A DNA stretch of 64,000 nt from Pseudoxanthomonas suwonensis (GCF_000972865.1 NZ_CP011144.1:744001-808000); one strand, 5' to 3'; counted from the first letter of the stretch, positions 18,601-27,471 are shown. Made by a program: numbers and translations. The notes: generated by a model not told the origin, from the letters alone.

Positions 18601-19519
18601 GGCGCCAGCCATCAGCGGTGACGCGCCAGCGCGCGCGGCCGCGCAGTTCGTCCAGCCGCACCTGCGGCAGCAGGCCGTCGTCCAGCGGGGTGCCGGCCAG
18701 CAGCAGGTGGCGCAGCTGGAACCGGGTGGTCGCCAGCACCACGCGGTGGCCGCGCAGTTCGCCCCAGGCCTCGACCTGGCCGCGGCCTTCGGCCGGCGCG
18801 ATCCCGGCGAAGTGCAGCAGCGGCGCCCATGCGCCCAGCTCCTCGGTATCGAGGTCGAACCAGGCGCGGCCGTCGCCGCTGTCGCGGTCGAATTCCAGGG
18901 CCAGCGTCGCCGGCGCCGCGTCGGGGCGGATGTGCGCCCGCGCGCCGGCGACGACGTGGCGACCGTTCACCTGCAGGCGCAGGTCGATATCCGGGATCCG
19001 CGTGCGCAGGCCCAGCTGCGGCGCGCGCACCTCCAGCTCGCCGCCGATCACCTGCAGTTCGCCCAGCCCTTCCAGGTAGTCGAGCGGATCGGCGGTGCTG
19101 CCGGTCATCGGCAGGCCGCGCACCGACCAGCGGCCGTCGTCGCCACGCTCCAGGGTGAGCGAGGGGCCGCGCAGGCGCAGCTCGGTGAACGAGCGCCCCG
19201 GCAGCAGCCCGGCGTACATCGACAGCAGCACCTCGGCCTGGCCGATGCGCACGCCGCCGTCGGCCTCGCCGATGTGCAGGCCTTCCAGCTGCAGCAGCGG
19301 GCCGCGCCGGGTCCATTGCGTCTTGACCCGCTCGAAGCTCACCGGTCGGCCGGCCTTCTCGCTCAGCCAGGCGGCGATGCGCTCGGGATGGCGCTCGGCC
19401 AGCGGCAGCACCTGGCTGGCCGCGCCCAGCACCAGCGCCATCAGCACCAGCACCACCGCCAGCAGGTAGGCGGTCCAGCGACGGGCCAGGCGCAGGCGGC
19501 GGCGGATCGGGGTTGGCAT
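15665..19519 (-). CDS. yhdP: YhdP family AsmA-like envelope protein
   Basis: The 1284-aa product has an N-terminal membrane anchor (WTAYLLAVVLVLMALVLGAA, about 15-35) and a very large periplasmic beta-rich repeat region. The last segment (GLFSLAQLPRRMMLDFRDFF and RFDQTIDVLPKSGNLLTVVG) is the AsmA_2/YhdP C-terminal domain. In E. coli YhdP works with TamB and YdbH to carry phospholipids across the periplasm to the outer membrane. The ATG (MPTPIRRRLR) is chosen over a GTG three codons upstream; both are plausible. It follows rng on the same strand with a 111-bp gap. Confidence 0.93.
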   Translation of the reverse strand: MPTPIRRRLRLARRWTAYLLAVVLVLMALVLGAASQVLPLAERHPERIAAWLSEKAGRPVSFERVKTQWTRRGPLLQLEGLHIGEADGGVRIGQAEVLLSMYAGLLPGRSFTELRLRGPSLTLERGDDGRWSVRGLPMTGSTADPLDYLEGLGELQVIGGELEVRAPQLGLRTRIPDIDLRLQVNGRHVVAGARAHIRPDAAPATLALEFDRDSGDGRAWFDLDTEELGAWAPLLHFAGIAPAEGRGQVEAWGELRGHRVVLATTRFQLRHLLLAGTPLDDGLLPQVRLDELRGRARWRVTADGWRLDAPLLRVSDQRGAQTLDGLVVAGGGRYALLADEIDATPLLAVAALSDRLPPALRSWMVQAAPQAELSQLEVAGVRGGPLRVQGRLERVAFAAVGDAPGLDGLAGRFEGDGQGWELALDPRSALRFDWPSGFGVVHDLALDGRLLAWREGDGWEVATPALRIDGADYGAQARGGMWFQGDGTRPWIGLAVELDDAPVQVASKFWIHHKMSPAAVDWLDMALQDGTVAGGRALVAGDLDDWPFVHDNGRFEATATIRDGRIRFQEDWPELESLQAEVAFVGNGFTVQGRGAIDGVPVQRLQAGIADFGDAPLRVRAGSRGDAARLLELLRHSPLNEENAETLANLEVSGPATTGFALELPLGSGRGSAVIDGSVALEGARLAEKRWNLAFEDVRGNVRFDGTGFEAGQLAVRHGGQDGTLALRSGRHVQDTANLFEAALHVPLDAADLFARAPELDWLAPRVHGRSPWTLEVTLPKRPLGATTGTLRLGSSLVGTTLDLPSPLAKPAAEPLPTTVQVGLPLGSGAIDVVFGERMALRARQQNGQTGVRVKLGGASVDADPPASGMVIGGRTASLDALEWIGLAKGGGEGGGVPLREVDVLADELHLLGGVFPSTRLTLRPGAQALEVKVDGPALAGTVSVPEQDGGAVQGHFTRLHWQPPQARGGAAADRLAAGTEDDEADAARATADAGFDPAAIPPLALDVDDLRYRDAALGQASLRTRPVPGGLRVERLQVHAGEHRIEGGGEWLGRGDAARTHLKLQVDSRDMGRLMDGLGYRNWLARGEGQVRFDASWPGTPAGFRLAGLQGNLHIAARDGQLLEVEPGAGRVLGLFSLAQLPRRMMLDFRDFFSRGFAFDRLEGSVRFADGQAHTDDMLIDGPAADIRIRGNTDLRAQRFDQTIDVLPKSGNLLTVVGAVAGGPVGAAMGAAANAVLSRPLGEIGAKTYRVSGPWKEPKVEVISREQSRRDEDDVTGRDAGMH

Positions 19520-19630
19520 CAGCGCCACGCTCCGCGCGAGGCGGGGAACGGGTAGCAGGAAACGGGAAGCGCAGTCAGCGGGGTGCGGCCGTTGCCTTCA
19601 TTGCCCGTTCCCCGTTCCCGGCTCTCCCCC

Positions 19631-21118
19631 TTAAAGCAGCACCACATCGAACTGCTCCTGCAGGTACTGCTCGTCCGCCTGGAAGCGGATGCTCTTGCCG
19701 AGGAACTCCTCCAGCTCGGCCACCGCGGCCGACTCCTCCTCGGTGATCCGCGCCACCACCTTGGGCGAGGCGATCACCAGCAGGCGCGCGGCGTCGAACT
19801 GGCGCACCGCGCGGGTGATCTCGCGGAAGATCTCGTAGGTCACCGTCTCGGCGGTCTTGACCGAGCCGCGGCCGCCGCACTGCGGACAGGTCTCCGACAG
19901 CTGTCGCTCCAGGCTTTCGACCGTGCGCTTGCGGGTCATCTCGACCAGGCCCAGCGGCGAGAAGTCGTAGACCGTGGTCTTGGCGTGGTCGCGGGCCAGC
20001 GACTTCTCCAGCGTGCGCAGCACCTGGCGGCGGTGCTCCGGATCGGACATGTCGATGAAGTCGATGATGATGATCCCGCCCAGGTTGCGCAGGCGCAGCT
20101 GGCGGGCCACCGCCTGCGCGGCCTCCAGGTTGGTGCGGTACACCGTCTCCTCGAGGTTGCGCTGGCCTAGGAACGAACCGGTGTTGACGTCGATGGTGGT
20201 CATCGCCTCGGTCTGGTCGATGACCAAGTAGCCGCCGGACTTCAGCGGCACCTGCTTGTCCAGGGCGCGGCCGATCTCGTCCTCGACCCCGTACAGGTCG
20301 AAGATCGGGCGGTCGCCGGCGTACAGCTCGATCTTCTCGGCCAGCACCGGCATGTACTTGGCGACGAACGCCTGCAGCCGGTCGTAGGTGTCGCGCGAGT
20401 CGACCCGCACCTTCTCCACGTCGCGCCGGATCAGGTCGCGCACCGCGCGCAGCGGCAGGCTCAGGTCCTCGTAGATGACGCTGCCGGCCGACGCCTCGCG
20501 GCCGCGGCGCTCGACCACGTTCCAGACCCGGGCCAGGTAGGCGATGTCCTCGGCCAGCGCCTCGGCCGGCTGGCCTTCGGCGTTGGTGCGGACGATGTAA
20601 CCGTGGCCGCCGTGGCTGGCGGACAGGTCGGAGACCAGGGTCTTCAGGCGCAGGCGCTCGGCCTCGTCCTCGATCCGCGCCGACACGCCGACGGTGCGCG
20701 ACTGCGGCAGCAGCACCAGGTAGCGCGAGGGAATGCTGATCTGGGTGGTCAGGCGCGCGCCCTTGGTCCCGATCGGGTCCTTGACCACCTGGACCACGAT
20801 CTCCTGGCCGTCGCGCAGCAGCTCGACGATCGAGGGCGTGGGCAGCGGCAGCGGCGGTGCGTCGTCGGCGATCCCTGCATCCACCGGCGCCGGGCGGACC
20901 ACGTCGTTGGCGTGCAGGAACGCGGCGCGCTCCAGCCCGACCTCGACGAACGCGGCCTGCATGCCCGGCATCACCCGCTGCACGCGGCCCTTGTAGATGT
21001 TGCCGACCACCCCGCGCCGCCAGCCGCGCTCGATGTGCAGCTCCTGCAGCATGCCGTTCTCGACCACCGCCACGCGGGTCTCGCGCGGGGTGACGTTGAC
21101 CAGGATCTCCTCGGACAT
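19631..21118 (-). CDS. rng: Ribonuclease G
   Basis: The 495-aa product is RNase G/CafA, the endonuclease that processes the 5' end of 16S rRNA and some mRNAs. It has the N-terminal S1-like RNA-binding region (RRGVVGNIYKGRVQRVMPGM) and the catalytic DNase-I-like region with TIDVNTGSFLGQRN and IIIIDFIDMSDPEHR, including the metal-binding aspartates. The Zn-link cysteines appear as CPQCGGRG. The length is normal for RNase G and lacks the RNase E scaffold tail. The ATG start (MSEEILVNVTP) has GTGAGGG upstream and is eight bases from the end of maf. Confidence 0.96.
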   Translation of the reverse strand: MSEEILVNVTPRETRVAVVENGMLQELHIERGWRRGVVGNIYKGRVQRVMPGMQAAFVEVGLERAAFLHANDVVRPAPVDAGIADDAPPLPLPTPSIVELLRDGQEIVVQVVKDPIGTKGARLTTQISIPSRYLVLLPQSRTVGVSARIEDEAERLRLKTLVSDLSASHGGHGYIVRTNAEGQPAEALAEDIAYLARVWNVVERRGREASAGSVIYEDLSLPLRAVRDLIRRDVEKVRVDSRDTYDRLQAFVAKYMPVLAEKIELYAGDRPIFDLYGVEDEIGRALDKQVPLKSGGYLVIDQTEAMTTIDVNTGSFLGQRNLEETVYRTNLEAAQAVARQLRLRNLGGIIIIDFIDMSDPEHRRQVLRTLEKSLARDHAKTTVYDFSPLGLVEMTRKRTVESLERQLSETCPQCGGRGSVKTAETVTYEIFREITRAVRQFDAARLLVIASPKVVARITEEESAAVAELEEFLGKSIRFQADEQYLQEQFDVVLL

Positions 21119-21126
21119 GCCCGCCC

Positions 21127-21732
21127 TCACCCGGCCACGGCGACGCGGGCGCCGGCGTCTTCGGCGGCCGCTTCGGCCGCGGCGTCGAGCAGGCGCGCGG
21201 TCTCGTGCAGCGGCAGGCCCATCACTCCGGAATAGCTGCCGGCCAGGTGTTCGACGAAGGCCTCGGCGCGGCCCTGGATCGCATACGCGCCGGCCTTGCC
21301 CATCGGCTCGCCGGTGGCGACGTAGGCGGCGATCCGCGCCTCGTCCAGCGGCGCGAAGCGCACCTCGGTCGCCGACAGCGCCTCGCGCTCGCCGGCCGCG
21401 TCGACCACCACCACCGCCGACAGCACGGTGTGGGTGCATCCGGACAGGCGCCGCAGCATGGCCGCCGCGTCGGCGGCATCGGCCGGCTTGCCGAACACCT
21501 CCTCGTCCAGCACCACCTCGGTGTCGGCGCCGAGCACGCGCGCATCCGGTTCGGCGGCCACCTGCGCCCAGCCGGCGCGGGCCTTGTCGCGGGCCACGCG
21601 GCGCACGTAGGCGGCCGCGTCCTCGCCCGGCGCCCGGACTTCCGGGACGTCGACGTCGAGCACGCGGTGGGACAGGCCCAGCCGTTCGAGGAGTTCGGCC
21701 CGGCGGGGGGATTTCGAGGCCAGATACAGCAT
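21127..21732 (-). CDS. Maf-family nucleotide pyrophosphatase (YhdE type, dTTP/UTP)
   Basis: The 201-aa product begins [19 protein letters not shown], the Maf signature. Maf proteins hydrolyse nucleotides to monophosphates. The set [30 protein letters not shown] and [14 protein letters not shown] resembles E. coli YhdE rather than YceF, suggesting dTTP/UTP or modified pyrimidine substrates. This subtype call is inference from sequence. The ATG at 21732 is preferred to a GTG two codons earlier. It heads the maf-rng-yhdP series on the minus strand, and rng follows by 8 bp. Confidence 0.93.
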   Translation of the reverse strand: MLYLASKSPRRAELLERLGLSHRVLDVDVPEVRAPGEDAAAYVRRVARDKARAGWAQVAAEPDARVLGADTEVVLDEEVFGKPADAADAAAMLRRLSGCTHTVLSAVVVVDAAGEREALSATEVRFAPLDEARIAAYVATGEPMGKAGAYAIQGRAEAFVEHLAGSYSGVMGLPLHETARLLDAAAEAAAEDAGARVAVAG

Positions 21733-21883
21733 GGGCACAGGATAACCCGCGGCAGCTGGCTGAACCGTGGCTCGCGGGCCCGGGAACGGGCTCGACCCCG
21801 CCCGGGCTCACGGCGCGTTCATCCGTGCGAACCGACCCTGCCGCGCAGTCCATGTGCCGCACATACCGACAAGGAGATTCCCG

Positions 21884-22597
21884 ATGCGCCATTCCCTCGC
21901 CGCCCTGCTCGCCGCGGTCGCATTGTCCGCCCCGGCCGCCGACGGCGCCCAGGCGACCCCCACCGTACCCGCCGACGCGACCCTGCTGTCGGTCTCGGCC
22001 CAGGCCGAGGCACGCCGGGCGCCGGACATCGCCACGGTCTCGGCCGGGGTGGTCACCCAGGCCGCCGACGGCAACGCCGCCATGCGCCAGAACGCCGAGC
22101 AGATGAACCGGGTGCTGGCCGCGGTGAAGGCGGCCGGCGTGGCCGACAGGGACGTGCAGACCAGCGGCATCCACCTCAACCCGCAATACCGCTACGAAGA
22201 GAACCAGCCGCCGCGGATCACTGGCTACCAGGCCAGCAACAACGTGAGCATCAAGCTGCGCGACGTGGCCAAGATGGGCCAGGTGCTCGACGCGCTGGTG
22301 GCCAGCGGCGCCAACCAGGTCAACGGCCCCAGCTTCGGCATCGACAATCCGGAACCACTGTACGACCAGGCCCGGCTCGAGGCGCTCAAGCGCGCGCAGG
22401 CGCGCGCGGAGACCTACGCCGCTGCACTGGGCCTGCGCGTGCGCCGGATCGTCAGCATCGGCGAGGGCGGCGGCGGGATGCCGATACCGATGCCACGCAT
22501 GGCGATGAGGGCCGAGGCCTACGACAGCACCCCGGTGGCACCGGGCGAGAGCAGCGTGTCGGTGCAGCTGGAGGTGGTGTTCGAGCTGGGGCGCTGA
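21884..22597 (+). CDS. SIMPL domain (DUF541) periplasmic protein
   Basis: The 237-aa product has a cleavable signal peptide (MRHSLAALLAAVALSAPAA). The mature part is a SIMPL domain, with LLSVSAQAEARRAPDIATVS and the long segment ITGYQASNNVSIKLRDVAKM. The C-terminus contains a glycine-rich loop (GEGGGGMPIPMPRM). Members of the family occur in the periplasm of many bacteria, but their role is not settled. The ATG has a good site, AAGGAG, seven bases upstream. It is divergent from maf and stands alone. Confidence 0.9.
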   Translation: MRHSLAALLAAVALSAPAADGAQATPTVPADATLLSVSAQAEARRAPDIATVSAGVVTQAADGNAAMRQNAEQMNRVLAAVKAAGVADRDVQTSGIHLNPQYRYEENQPPRITGYQASNNVSIKLRDVAKMGQVLDALVASGANQVNGPSFGIDNPEPLYDQARLEALKRAQARAETYAAALGLRVRRIVSIGEGGGGMPIPMPRMAMRAEAYDSTPVAPGESSVSVQLEVVFELGR

Positions 22598-22838
22598 GGC
22601 GGTCCTTCGCTTCTCGAAGCGGCGGCTTCCGCAAGTCGGGCAGGGCCGGTTCCGACCGGCCACGCCACACACACTACCGCTCCCCCATGCCGCGGCCTAC
22701 GACCTTGGTCGATCCATCCGCATCCCCTCTTGCAACAGCCTCCATTCCAGGCGCAGTCTGGAACCGGCCATCGCGGCTAACCCCGGCCGCCCTGTCCGTG
22801 CGTTGTTTCCTCCGTCATTCCCGCAATGGAGGTGGATC

Positions 22839-23498
22839 ATGGTTCGCACGCTGCCGTCCGATGTGTCTCGCCGCCTCGATGCCTCGCGCATCCTCGCCAT
22901 CAGCTTCGCCATGGCCGTGCACGCGCTGGCGCTGCTGGTCCTGCTGCTGCCGCTGACCCAGGCCCCGCCCGCCGAAGTCCGCAAGGAACCGGCGCCGCCA
23001 CGCTGGCAAGTCACGCAGGTCGTGCCGATCCCGCCGCTGCCGCCGCAACTGGTCGAACAGCCGCGCACCGTGACCCCACCGCGCCCGCAGACGGCGCCGG
23101 TGCAACGCACGCAGCCGGTGCTCGCGCCGGCGGTCGTCGACCAGGGCACCCTGCAGGCCGAAACGGCCACGGAAACGGTCGGCCCGCCCGATCTCGCACC
23201 CGTCGATCTCGGCCAGCCCCTGCAGGGCGCGCAGCTGCGCTACGCGGTCGCCCCGCCGCCGCCCTACCCGCGCGACGCGATCAAGGCCGGCGCCCAGGGC
23301 ACCGTGCTGTTGCGCGTGCTGGTCGACGTCGACGGCCGCCCGCTGGAAGTGATCGTCGACCGCAGCAGCGGCCACCGTTCGCTGGACCGCGAGGCGGTGC
23401 GCCAGGTGCAGCAGCGCTGGCGCTTCGAACCGGCGATGCGCGACGGCCGCCCGGTCCAGGCCTGGGGGCTGGTGCCGATCGGCTTCAGCCTGCAGTAG
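22839..23498 (+). CDS. TonB-family energy transducer
   Basis: The 219-aa product has a short cytoplasmic start, one membrane span (LAISFAMAVHALALLVLLLP, about 20-39), a Pro-rich periplasmic linker (PPRPQTAPVQRTQPVLAPA) and a C-terminal TonB domain. That domain carries YPRDAIKAGAQGTVLLRVLV and VRQVQQRWRFEPA. TonB proteins pass ExbBD energy to outer-membrane receptors; no exbBD genes lie nearby. The ATG has a strong GGAGG six bases upstream. The ZnuD-like receptor at 43513 is a possible client, but this is only inference. Confidence 0.9.
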   Translation: MVRTLPSDVSRRLDASRILAISFAMAVHALALLVLLLPLTQAPPAEVRKEPAPPRWQVTQVVPIPPLPPQLVEQPRTVTPPRPQTAPVQRTQPVLAPAVVDQGTLQAETATETVGPPDLAPVDLGQPLQGAQLRYAVAPPPPYPRDAIKAGAQGTVLLRVLVDVDGRPLEVIVDRSSGHRSLDREAVRQVQQRWRFEPAMRDGRPVQAWGLVPIGFSLQ

Positions 23499-23510
23499 CG
23501 CGCTCTGCGC

Positions 23511-23539
23511 CTCCCCTTGCCGCGCAGCGGCAGGGGGAG
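23511..23539 (+). terminator. Hairpin after the TonB-family gene
   Basis: A 13-bp stem with one mismatch (CTCCCCTTGCCGC with GCGGCAGGGGGAG, loop GCA) lies 12 bp after the stop codon. No T run follows, so it may act as a stability hairpin rather than a classic terminator. Confidence 0.55.
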
Positions 23540-23743
23540 GATGGGTGGGGGTAAGCGTTTCTGCTCTTGCCGGTCCCTCCGCGCAGAAGCCAAAGCACTC
23601 CCTCCCTGATCCGTGCGGCCCTCAGGCACAGCCTTCGGGCGTTCATCGGGCCGCACGCCAAGGGCGTGCAAGCAGCCCTCCTCACCCCTTCGCAGTGCGT
23701 GCAAAGGGAGGGATCAGTGCGGTCGCGTTGCCGAGGATCGCGC

Positions 23744-24214
23744 TCAGGCGCGGTGGTAGGGATGGTTGGCCAGCATCGCCGCGGCGCGGTACAGCTGTTC
23801 GGCCACCACCAGCCGCACCAGCATGTGCGGCAGGGTCAACGGTCCCAGCGACCAGGATTCGGATGCGGCGGCCAGCACCTCCGGCGCGTGGCCCTCGGGC
23901 CCGCCGACCAGGAACGCCAGGTCGCGGCCCTGCTGGCGCCAGTGCTCCATCCGCTGCGCCAGCTGCTCCGACGACCACGCCTTGCCGGGCACGTCCAGCG
24001 CGACGACGTGCGCGTTCTTCGGCAGCGCGGCCAGCACGCGGCGGCCCTCGTCCTCGATCGCGCGCTGCGGATCGCGGCCCTTGCCGCGCAGCCCGGGCTC
24101 GACCTCGACCAGTTCCAGCGGCAGCCAGTGCGAGAGCCGCTTGCGGTACTCGGCGAAGCCCTCCGCCACCCAGGACGGAGCGCGTTCGCCGGTGGCGATC
24201 AGTCGTGCCTTCAT
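23744..24214 (-). CDS. rlmH: 23S rRNA pseudouridine(1915)-N3-methyltransferase RlmH
   Basis: The 156-aa product has the SPOUT methyltransferase knot motif FLVGGPEGHAPE near 100-111 and ends LRLVVAEQLYRAAAMLANHPYHR, typical of RlmH. RlmH methylates pseudouridine-1915 of 23S rRNA in the 70S ribosome. The ATG MKARLIATGERAP at 24212-24214 gives the usual 155-156 residues; the in-frame upstream extension has no family match. It is the last gene of the leuS-lptE-holA-nadD-rsfS-rlmH series, 323 bp past rsfS, with a TGTAGGAGC repeat between. Confidence 0.96.
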   Translation of the reverse strand: MKARLIATGERAPSWVAEGFAEYRKRLSHWLPLELVEVEPGLRGKGRDPQRAIEDEGRRVLAALPKNAHVVALDVPGKAWSSEQLAQRMEHWRQQGRDLAFLVGGPEGHAPEVLAAASESWSLGPLTLPHMLVRLVVAEQLYRAAAMLANHPYHRA

Positions 24215-24362
24215 GGCGGCCATGGTAGCCGCCAGGGCCGGCGCTACGGGATCGGCAAGACCGGACGGCGGATGCGGCATGCCGACCGCAGCGCCGACCC
24301 GCCGGCAACGACCTGGCCGGCGCGAAGATCCGGCCTGCCGGCCGCGCGACATGGCCCGGTCT

Positions 24363-24459
24363 TGTAGGAGCCGGGTTTAACCGGCGACACGGGCGTCGGA
24401 ATCACGAGGGAGTCGCCTGTACCGGCGTGGCGTGTCGCCGGCTGAAGCCAGCTCCTACA
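24363..24459. repeat. TGTAGGAGC-family palindrome, copy C
   Basis: A 97-bp copy with TGTAGGAGCCGGGT at its left end and GAAGCCAGCTCCTACA at its right. It fills the middle of the 323-bp space between rlmH and rsfS (24215-24537). Nothing else supportable was seen in that space except a short hairpin around 24478-24491. Confidence 0.9.
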
Positions 24460-24537
24460 AGAAGCAGCGGAGCGTTCTTGCCTGGGCAAGAGCCGGTCTT
24501 GCGGACGACATGGTCGCCGCAACCCACGGCGCGTGGA

Positions 24538-24933
24538 TCAGGCTTCGGCGTCGCCTGGCTGATCGCCGACGGTCCACAGCCGCTCCAGCGCGTAGAACTC
24601 GCGCACCCGAGGCAGCATCACGTGGACGATCACGTCGCCCAGGTCGACCAGCACCCATTCGGCCTCGCGCTCGCCTTCCACGCCCAGCGGCATCGCGCCG
24701 AGCTTCTTGGCGAACTTGACCACCTCGTCGGCGATCGACTTCACGTGGCGGGTCGAAGTGCCGGAGACGATGACCATGTGGTCGGTGACGCTGGTCTTGC
24801 CGCGCACGTCGATCTCGACGACATCCTTGGCCTTGATCTCCTCCACCGCCGCGCGGACGGACGCCAGCAGGATCTCCACGGGCGGCGGCGGTTCGGGAAG
24901 ACGGGTCTTGATGACGTGGGCTTGGCTGCTCAA
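24538..24933 (-). CDS. rsfS: Ribosomal silencing factor RsfS
   Basis: The 131-aa product is RsfS/Iojap. It binds ribosomal protein L14 on the 50S subunit and blocks 70S joining when nutrients are scarce. The motif [20 protein letters not shown] with [18 protein letters not shown] is diagnostic. The ATG start gives a slightly long N-terminus ([20 protein letters not shown]), as in relatives. It follows nadD by 69 bp, and the pairing nadD-rsfS is conserved in proteobacteria. Confidence 0.96.
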   Translation of the reverse strand: MSSQAHVIKTRLPEPPPPVEILLASVRAAVEEIKAKDVVEIDVRGKTSVTDHMVIVSGTSTRHVKSIADEVVKFAKKLGAMPLGVEGEREAEWVLVDLGDVIVHVMLPRVREFYALERLWTVGDQPGDAEA

Positions 24934-25002
24934 GGAGGGCTCTGGAAGTCGACCGGGCGGAACACGGGGGCGATTATACCGGCGCGGCGGCCCGGCCCGC
25001 GT

Positions 25003-25647
25003 TCACGTTGGACGGTACAGGCGACGGGCGTCGATCCAGTCGGCCACTGCCGGCGGCACCTGGCTGCGCCAGTCCGGATCGCCAGCGGCGATGGCCCGGC
25101 GCACCGTGGTGGCCGACTCGCCGCGCAGCGGCTGGCGCAGGGCATGGAAGCGGCCGGCCGGCGCGGCGGCCAGGTCCGCCGGATCCGGTGTCCAGCGCCC
25201 GCCGGCCTCGGCGGCCAGTTCCGGCGGCAGGTCCGCCAGGTCGCCGCTGCCGTCGCGGGCGGCGACGATGAAGTGGGCCAGCTGCGGCAGCCGGCGCCAG
25301 TGCTTCCAGGTCGGCAGCGAACGGAAGCTGTCGGCGCCCACCAGCAGCGCCAGCGGCGCCGCCTCGCCCAGTTCGGCGCGCAGTTCGTGCAGCGTGTCGA
25401 CCGTCCAGGACGGGCCGGCGCGCCGCAGTTCGCGTCGGTCCACGCGCAGCCGCGGATCGCCGGCCACGGCCAGGTCGAGCATGTGCGCGCGCTGTTGCGC
25501 ATCGGCGCCGGGCGCGTCGCGGTGCGGCGGATCGGCCGCCGGCGCCAGGGTCACCGGCACCGCGAACGCCTCGGCCGCGGCCCGGGCGATGGCCAGGTGG
25601 CCGTGGTGGACCGGATCGAAGGTGCCGCCGTACCAGATCGTGAGCAC
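25003..25647 (-). CDS. nadD: Nicotinate-nucleotide adenylyltransferase NadD
   Basis: The 214-aa product converts nicotinate mononucleotide and ATP to deamido-NAD. The nucleotidyltransferase P-loop GGTFDPVHHGHLAIA is at residues 7-21 and the second motif RGESATTVRRAI (the ISxTxVR type) near 180. The start is a GTG (MLTIWYGGTFDP) at 25645-25647, which gives the usual distance to the P-loop; the ATG candidates upstream belong to holA. It lies 17 bp after holA on the same strand. Confidence 0.95.
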   Translation of the reverse strand: MLTIWYGGTFDPVHHGHLAIARAAAEAFAVPVTLAPAADPPHRDAPGADAQQRAHMLDLAVAGDPRLRVDRRELRRAGPSWTVDTLHELRAELGEAAPLALLVGADSFRSLPTWKHWRRLPQLAHFIVAARDGSGDLADLPPELAAEAGGRWTPDPADLAAAPAGRFHALRQPLRGESATTVRRAIAAGDPDWRSQVPPAVADWIDARRLYRPT

Positions 25648-25664
25648 GCCGGATCGCCGCCGGG

Positions 25665-26729
25665 TCAGCGACCGGCGCCGGCGAGCAGGCGCGTGGCCGG
25701 GGTTTCGGCGATCGCCAGCAGCAACCGCTCCAGCAGCTGCCAGGGGTCGCCCGGGCCGCGGCCCTTGGCCGCGCGGTCGATGCGCGAGGCGTAGGCGGCG
25801 AAGCGGTTCCAGCGCAGCGGCGCGGCGTGGCGCTGCAGCGCGCGCTTGAACGGCGCCTGCCGCGCTTCCCACAGGCCCTGCGCCTTCATTTCCGCTGCCA
25901 GGGCCTGCCCCGGACTCGATCCGGGGTTGGCGCCGCGCGCCTGCGCGCGCGCCAGCGCAGCGGCGCGCAGCAACTCGCGGATCACCATCGGCATCAGCCC
26001 GGCGACCTGCTCGCCCTCGGCGCGCAGGCCGGCGAGCATGCGCCGCACTTGCGCCGGCTGGCCGGACAAGGTCGACTCGATCAGGCGGAACACGTCGTAG
26101 CGCGCCGCATCGGCGACCAGCGACTGCATCGTCTCCAGGTCCAGCGTGCCTTCCGGCGCCAGCAGCGCAAGCTTGTCGATCTCCTGCGCGGCCGCCAGCA
26201 GGTTGCCCTCCACCCGCTCGGCCAGGCCCTGCACCGCATCGGGCGCGGCGCGCAGGCCGCGCTCGCGCAGGCGACGGTCGATCCAGCCGGGCAGCTCGTG
26301 CGGCTTGACCGCCCAGGCGATGGACACCACCCCGCGGCGCGAGACCGCATCGACCCACTTGCCGTGGTGGGCCTTGCTCCAGTCGCCGGCCACGATCATC
26401 AGGGTGACGTCGCCGGGCGGGTTGTCGCAGAACTCGTTGATCACTTCCGCGCCGGCCTTGCCCGGCTTGCCGCCGGGCAGGCGCAGTTCGATCAGGCGGC
26501 GGCTGCTGAACAGGCTGGGCGCGTTGAAGCTGGCCGACAGCGCGTCCCAGTCCGGGTCGCGGCCGTCGCCGTCGAACACCTCACGCTCGGCGCCCTCGGC
26601 GCGCGCGCGCGCGCGGACCGCGTCGGCGGCCTCGAGCACGTGCAGGGTCTCCGGGCCGGCGACCAGGTACACCGGCTGCAACGGCTGGCTGGCAGCCTGC
26701 GCGGCCAGCTGGTCGGGCCGCAGTTCCAT
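25665..26729 (-). CDS. holA: DNA polymerase III delta subunit
   Basis: The 354-aa product is the clamp-loader delta subunit that opens the beta clamp. Segments that fit are QPVYLVAGPETLHVLEAADAV (near 19-39), LRLPGGKPGKAGAEVINEF and NLLAAAQEIDKLALLAPEG (near 175-193), matching the conserved EGNLLAAAQEIEKL block of HolA. The length is normal. Its ATG overlaps the TGA stop of lptE (ATGA), a sign of translational coupling. Confidence 0.95.
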   Translation of the reverse strand: MELRPDQLAAQAASQPLQPVYLVAGPETLHVLEAADAVRARARAEGAEREVFDGDGRDPDWDALSASFNAPSLFSSRRLIELRLPGGKPGKAGAEVINEFCDNPPGDVTLMIVAGDWSKAHHGKWVDAVSRRGVVSIAWAVKPHELPGWIDRRLRERGLRAAPDAVQGLAERVEGNLLAAAQEIDKLALLAPEGTLDLETMQSLVADAARYDVFRLIESTLSGQPAQVRRMLAGLRAEGEQVAGLMPMVIRELLRAAALARAQARGANPGSSPGQALAAEMKAQGLWEARQAPFKRALQRHAAPLRWNRFAAYASRIDRAAKGRGPGDPWQLLERLLLAIAETPATRLLAGAGR

Positions 26730-27319
26730 CAGGGCGACGGCGGCGGGGTGGCGTCCGGCGACGCGGCCGGCGGCGGGGTCTCGGGCGCGGCGGCCGCACG
26801 GGCCAGGTCGGCGCGGACCACGCTGTCGATCCGGCGCAGGATCGAGGCGGCCATCTCCCGGCGCAGTTCGTCGGCCAGGATCTCGCGCTCGGTGCTGGTG
26901 CCGGTGGCGTCCTCAGGCGGCGAGACGTAGTCGCGCGACAACTCCACCACCTGCTGCGGCACCAGTTCGCGGCCGTCGGCCAGGCGGAAGGTGAAGACGG
27001 TGGCGTAGCGCAGGCTGAACTCCTGCGCGCGGCCCTGTTCGTCGATCGCGATCGGCAGGTCGCCCCAGCGCTCGGACAGGACCTCCAGCCGCGCCATCTT
27101 CGCCTCCGCGTCGACGGTCATGTCCTGCCTGCGCGGGGCGACGGTGGCGCCTGCGTTGCGCAGGTTGCGCTCCAGGATCGTCACCAGCTCGCTGAACGGC
27201 GTGGTCGAGATCACCTGCACCGGTGGCGTGTCCGCCGGCAGCGCCAGCTTGTCGCGCAGGTGGAACCCGCAACCGGCCAGGGCCAGGACGAGCAGGACGG
27301 ACAATGCGTTTCGAATCAT
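26729..27319 (-). CDS. lptE: LPS-assembly lipoprotein LptE
   Basis: The 196-aa product has a signal peptide with lipobox LALAGC; the lipidated Cys is residue 17. LptE plugs the LptD barrel that inserts LPS into the outer membrane. After the Cys, GFHLRDKLALPADTPPVQVI is typical of LptE. The C-terminal part (ERNLRNAGATVAP...EILADELRREMAASILRRI) fits the family. The ATG is set by the signal peptide. It overlaps the holA start by one base. The upstream leuS ends 278 bp away, with a palindromic repeat between. Confidence 0.94.
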   Translation of the reverse strand: MIRNALSVLLVLALAGCGFHLRDKLALPADTPPVQVISTTPFSELVTILERNLRNAGATVAPRRQDMTVDAEAKMARLEVLSERWGDLPIAIDEQGRAQEFSLRYATVFTFRLADGRELVPQQVVELSRDYVSPPEDATGTSTEREILADELRREMAASILRRIDSVVRADLARAAAAPETPPPAASPDATPPPSP

Positions 27320-27471
27320 GGGCGCAAGTCTGGACGAGCCGACCGGGAGCGGCAACAGGCGGCAAGCCTGCCCGACCCCGCGTGAACAGGGTGCGCGCGA
27401 TCGGCCACATCCTTGCATCCCCATCCGCGCCATGCGCGGATCGCCCCCGGCTCTGCGAAGGCAGGGCCGCT

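Noticed and set aside
15995..19555. Very long open frame opposite yhdP
   Set aside because: Arg/Ala/Gln-rich composition with no family similarity, complementary to a real gene; GC-rich DNA leaves antisense frames open.
21119..22672. Long N-terminal extension of RNase G through maf and the SIMPL gene
   Set aside because: The RNase G frame is open upstream, but the family starts at MSEEILVNV (21118) and the extra part overlaps two real genes in other frames.
24478..24491. Terminator after rsfS
   Set aside because: Short stem with no T run, about 50 bp from the stop; too weak to call.
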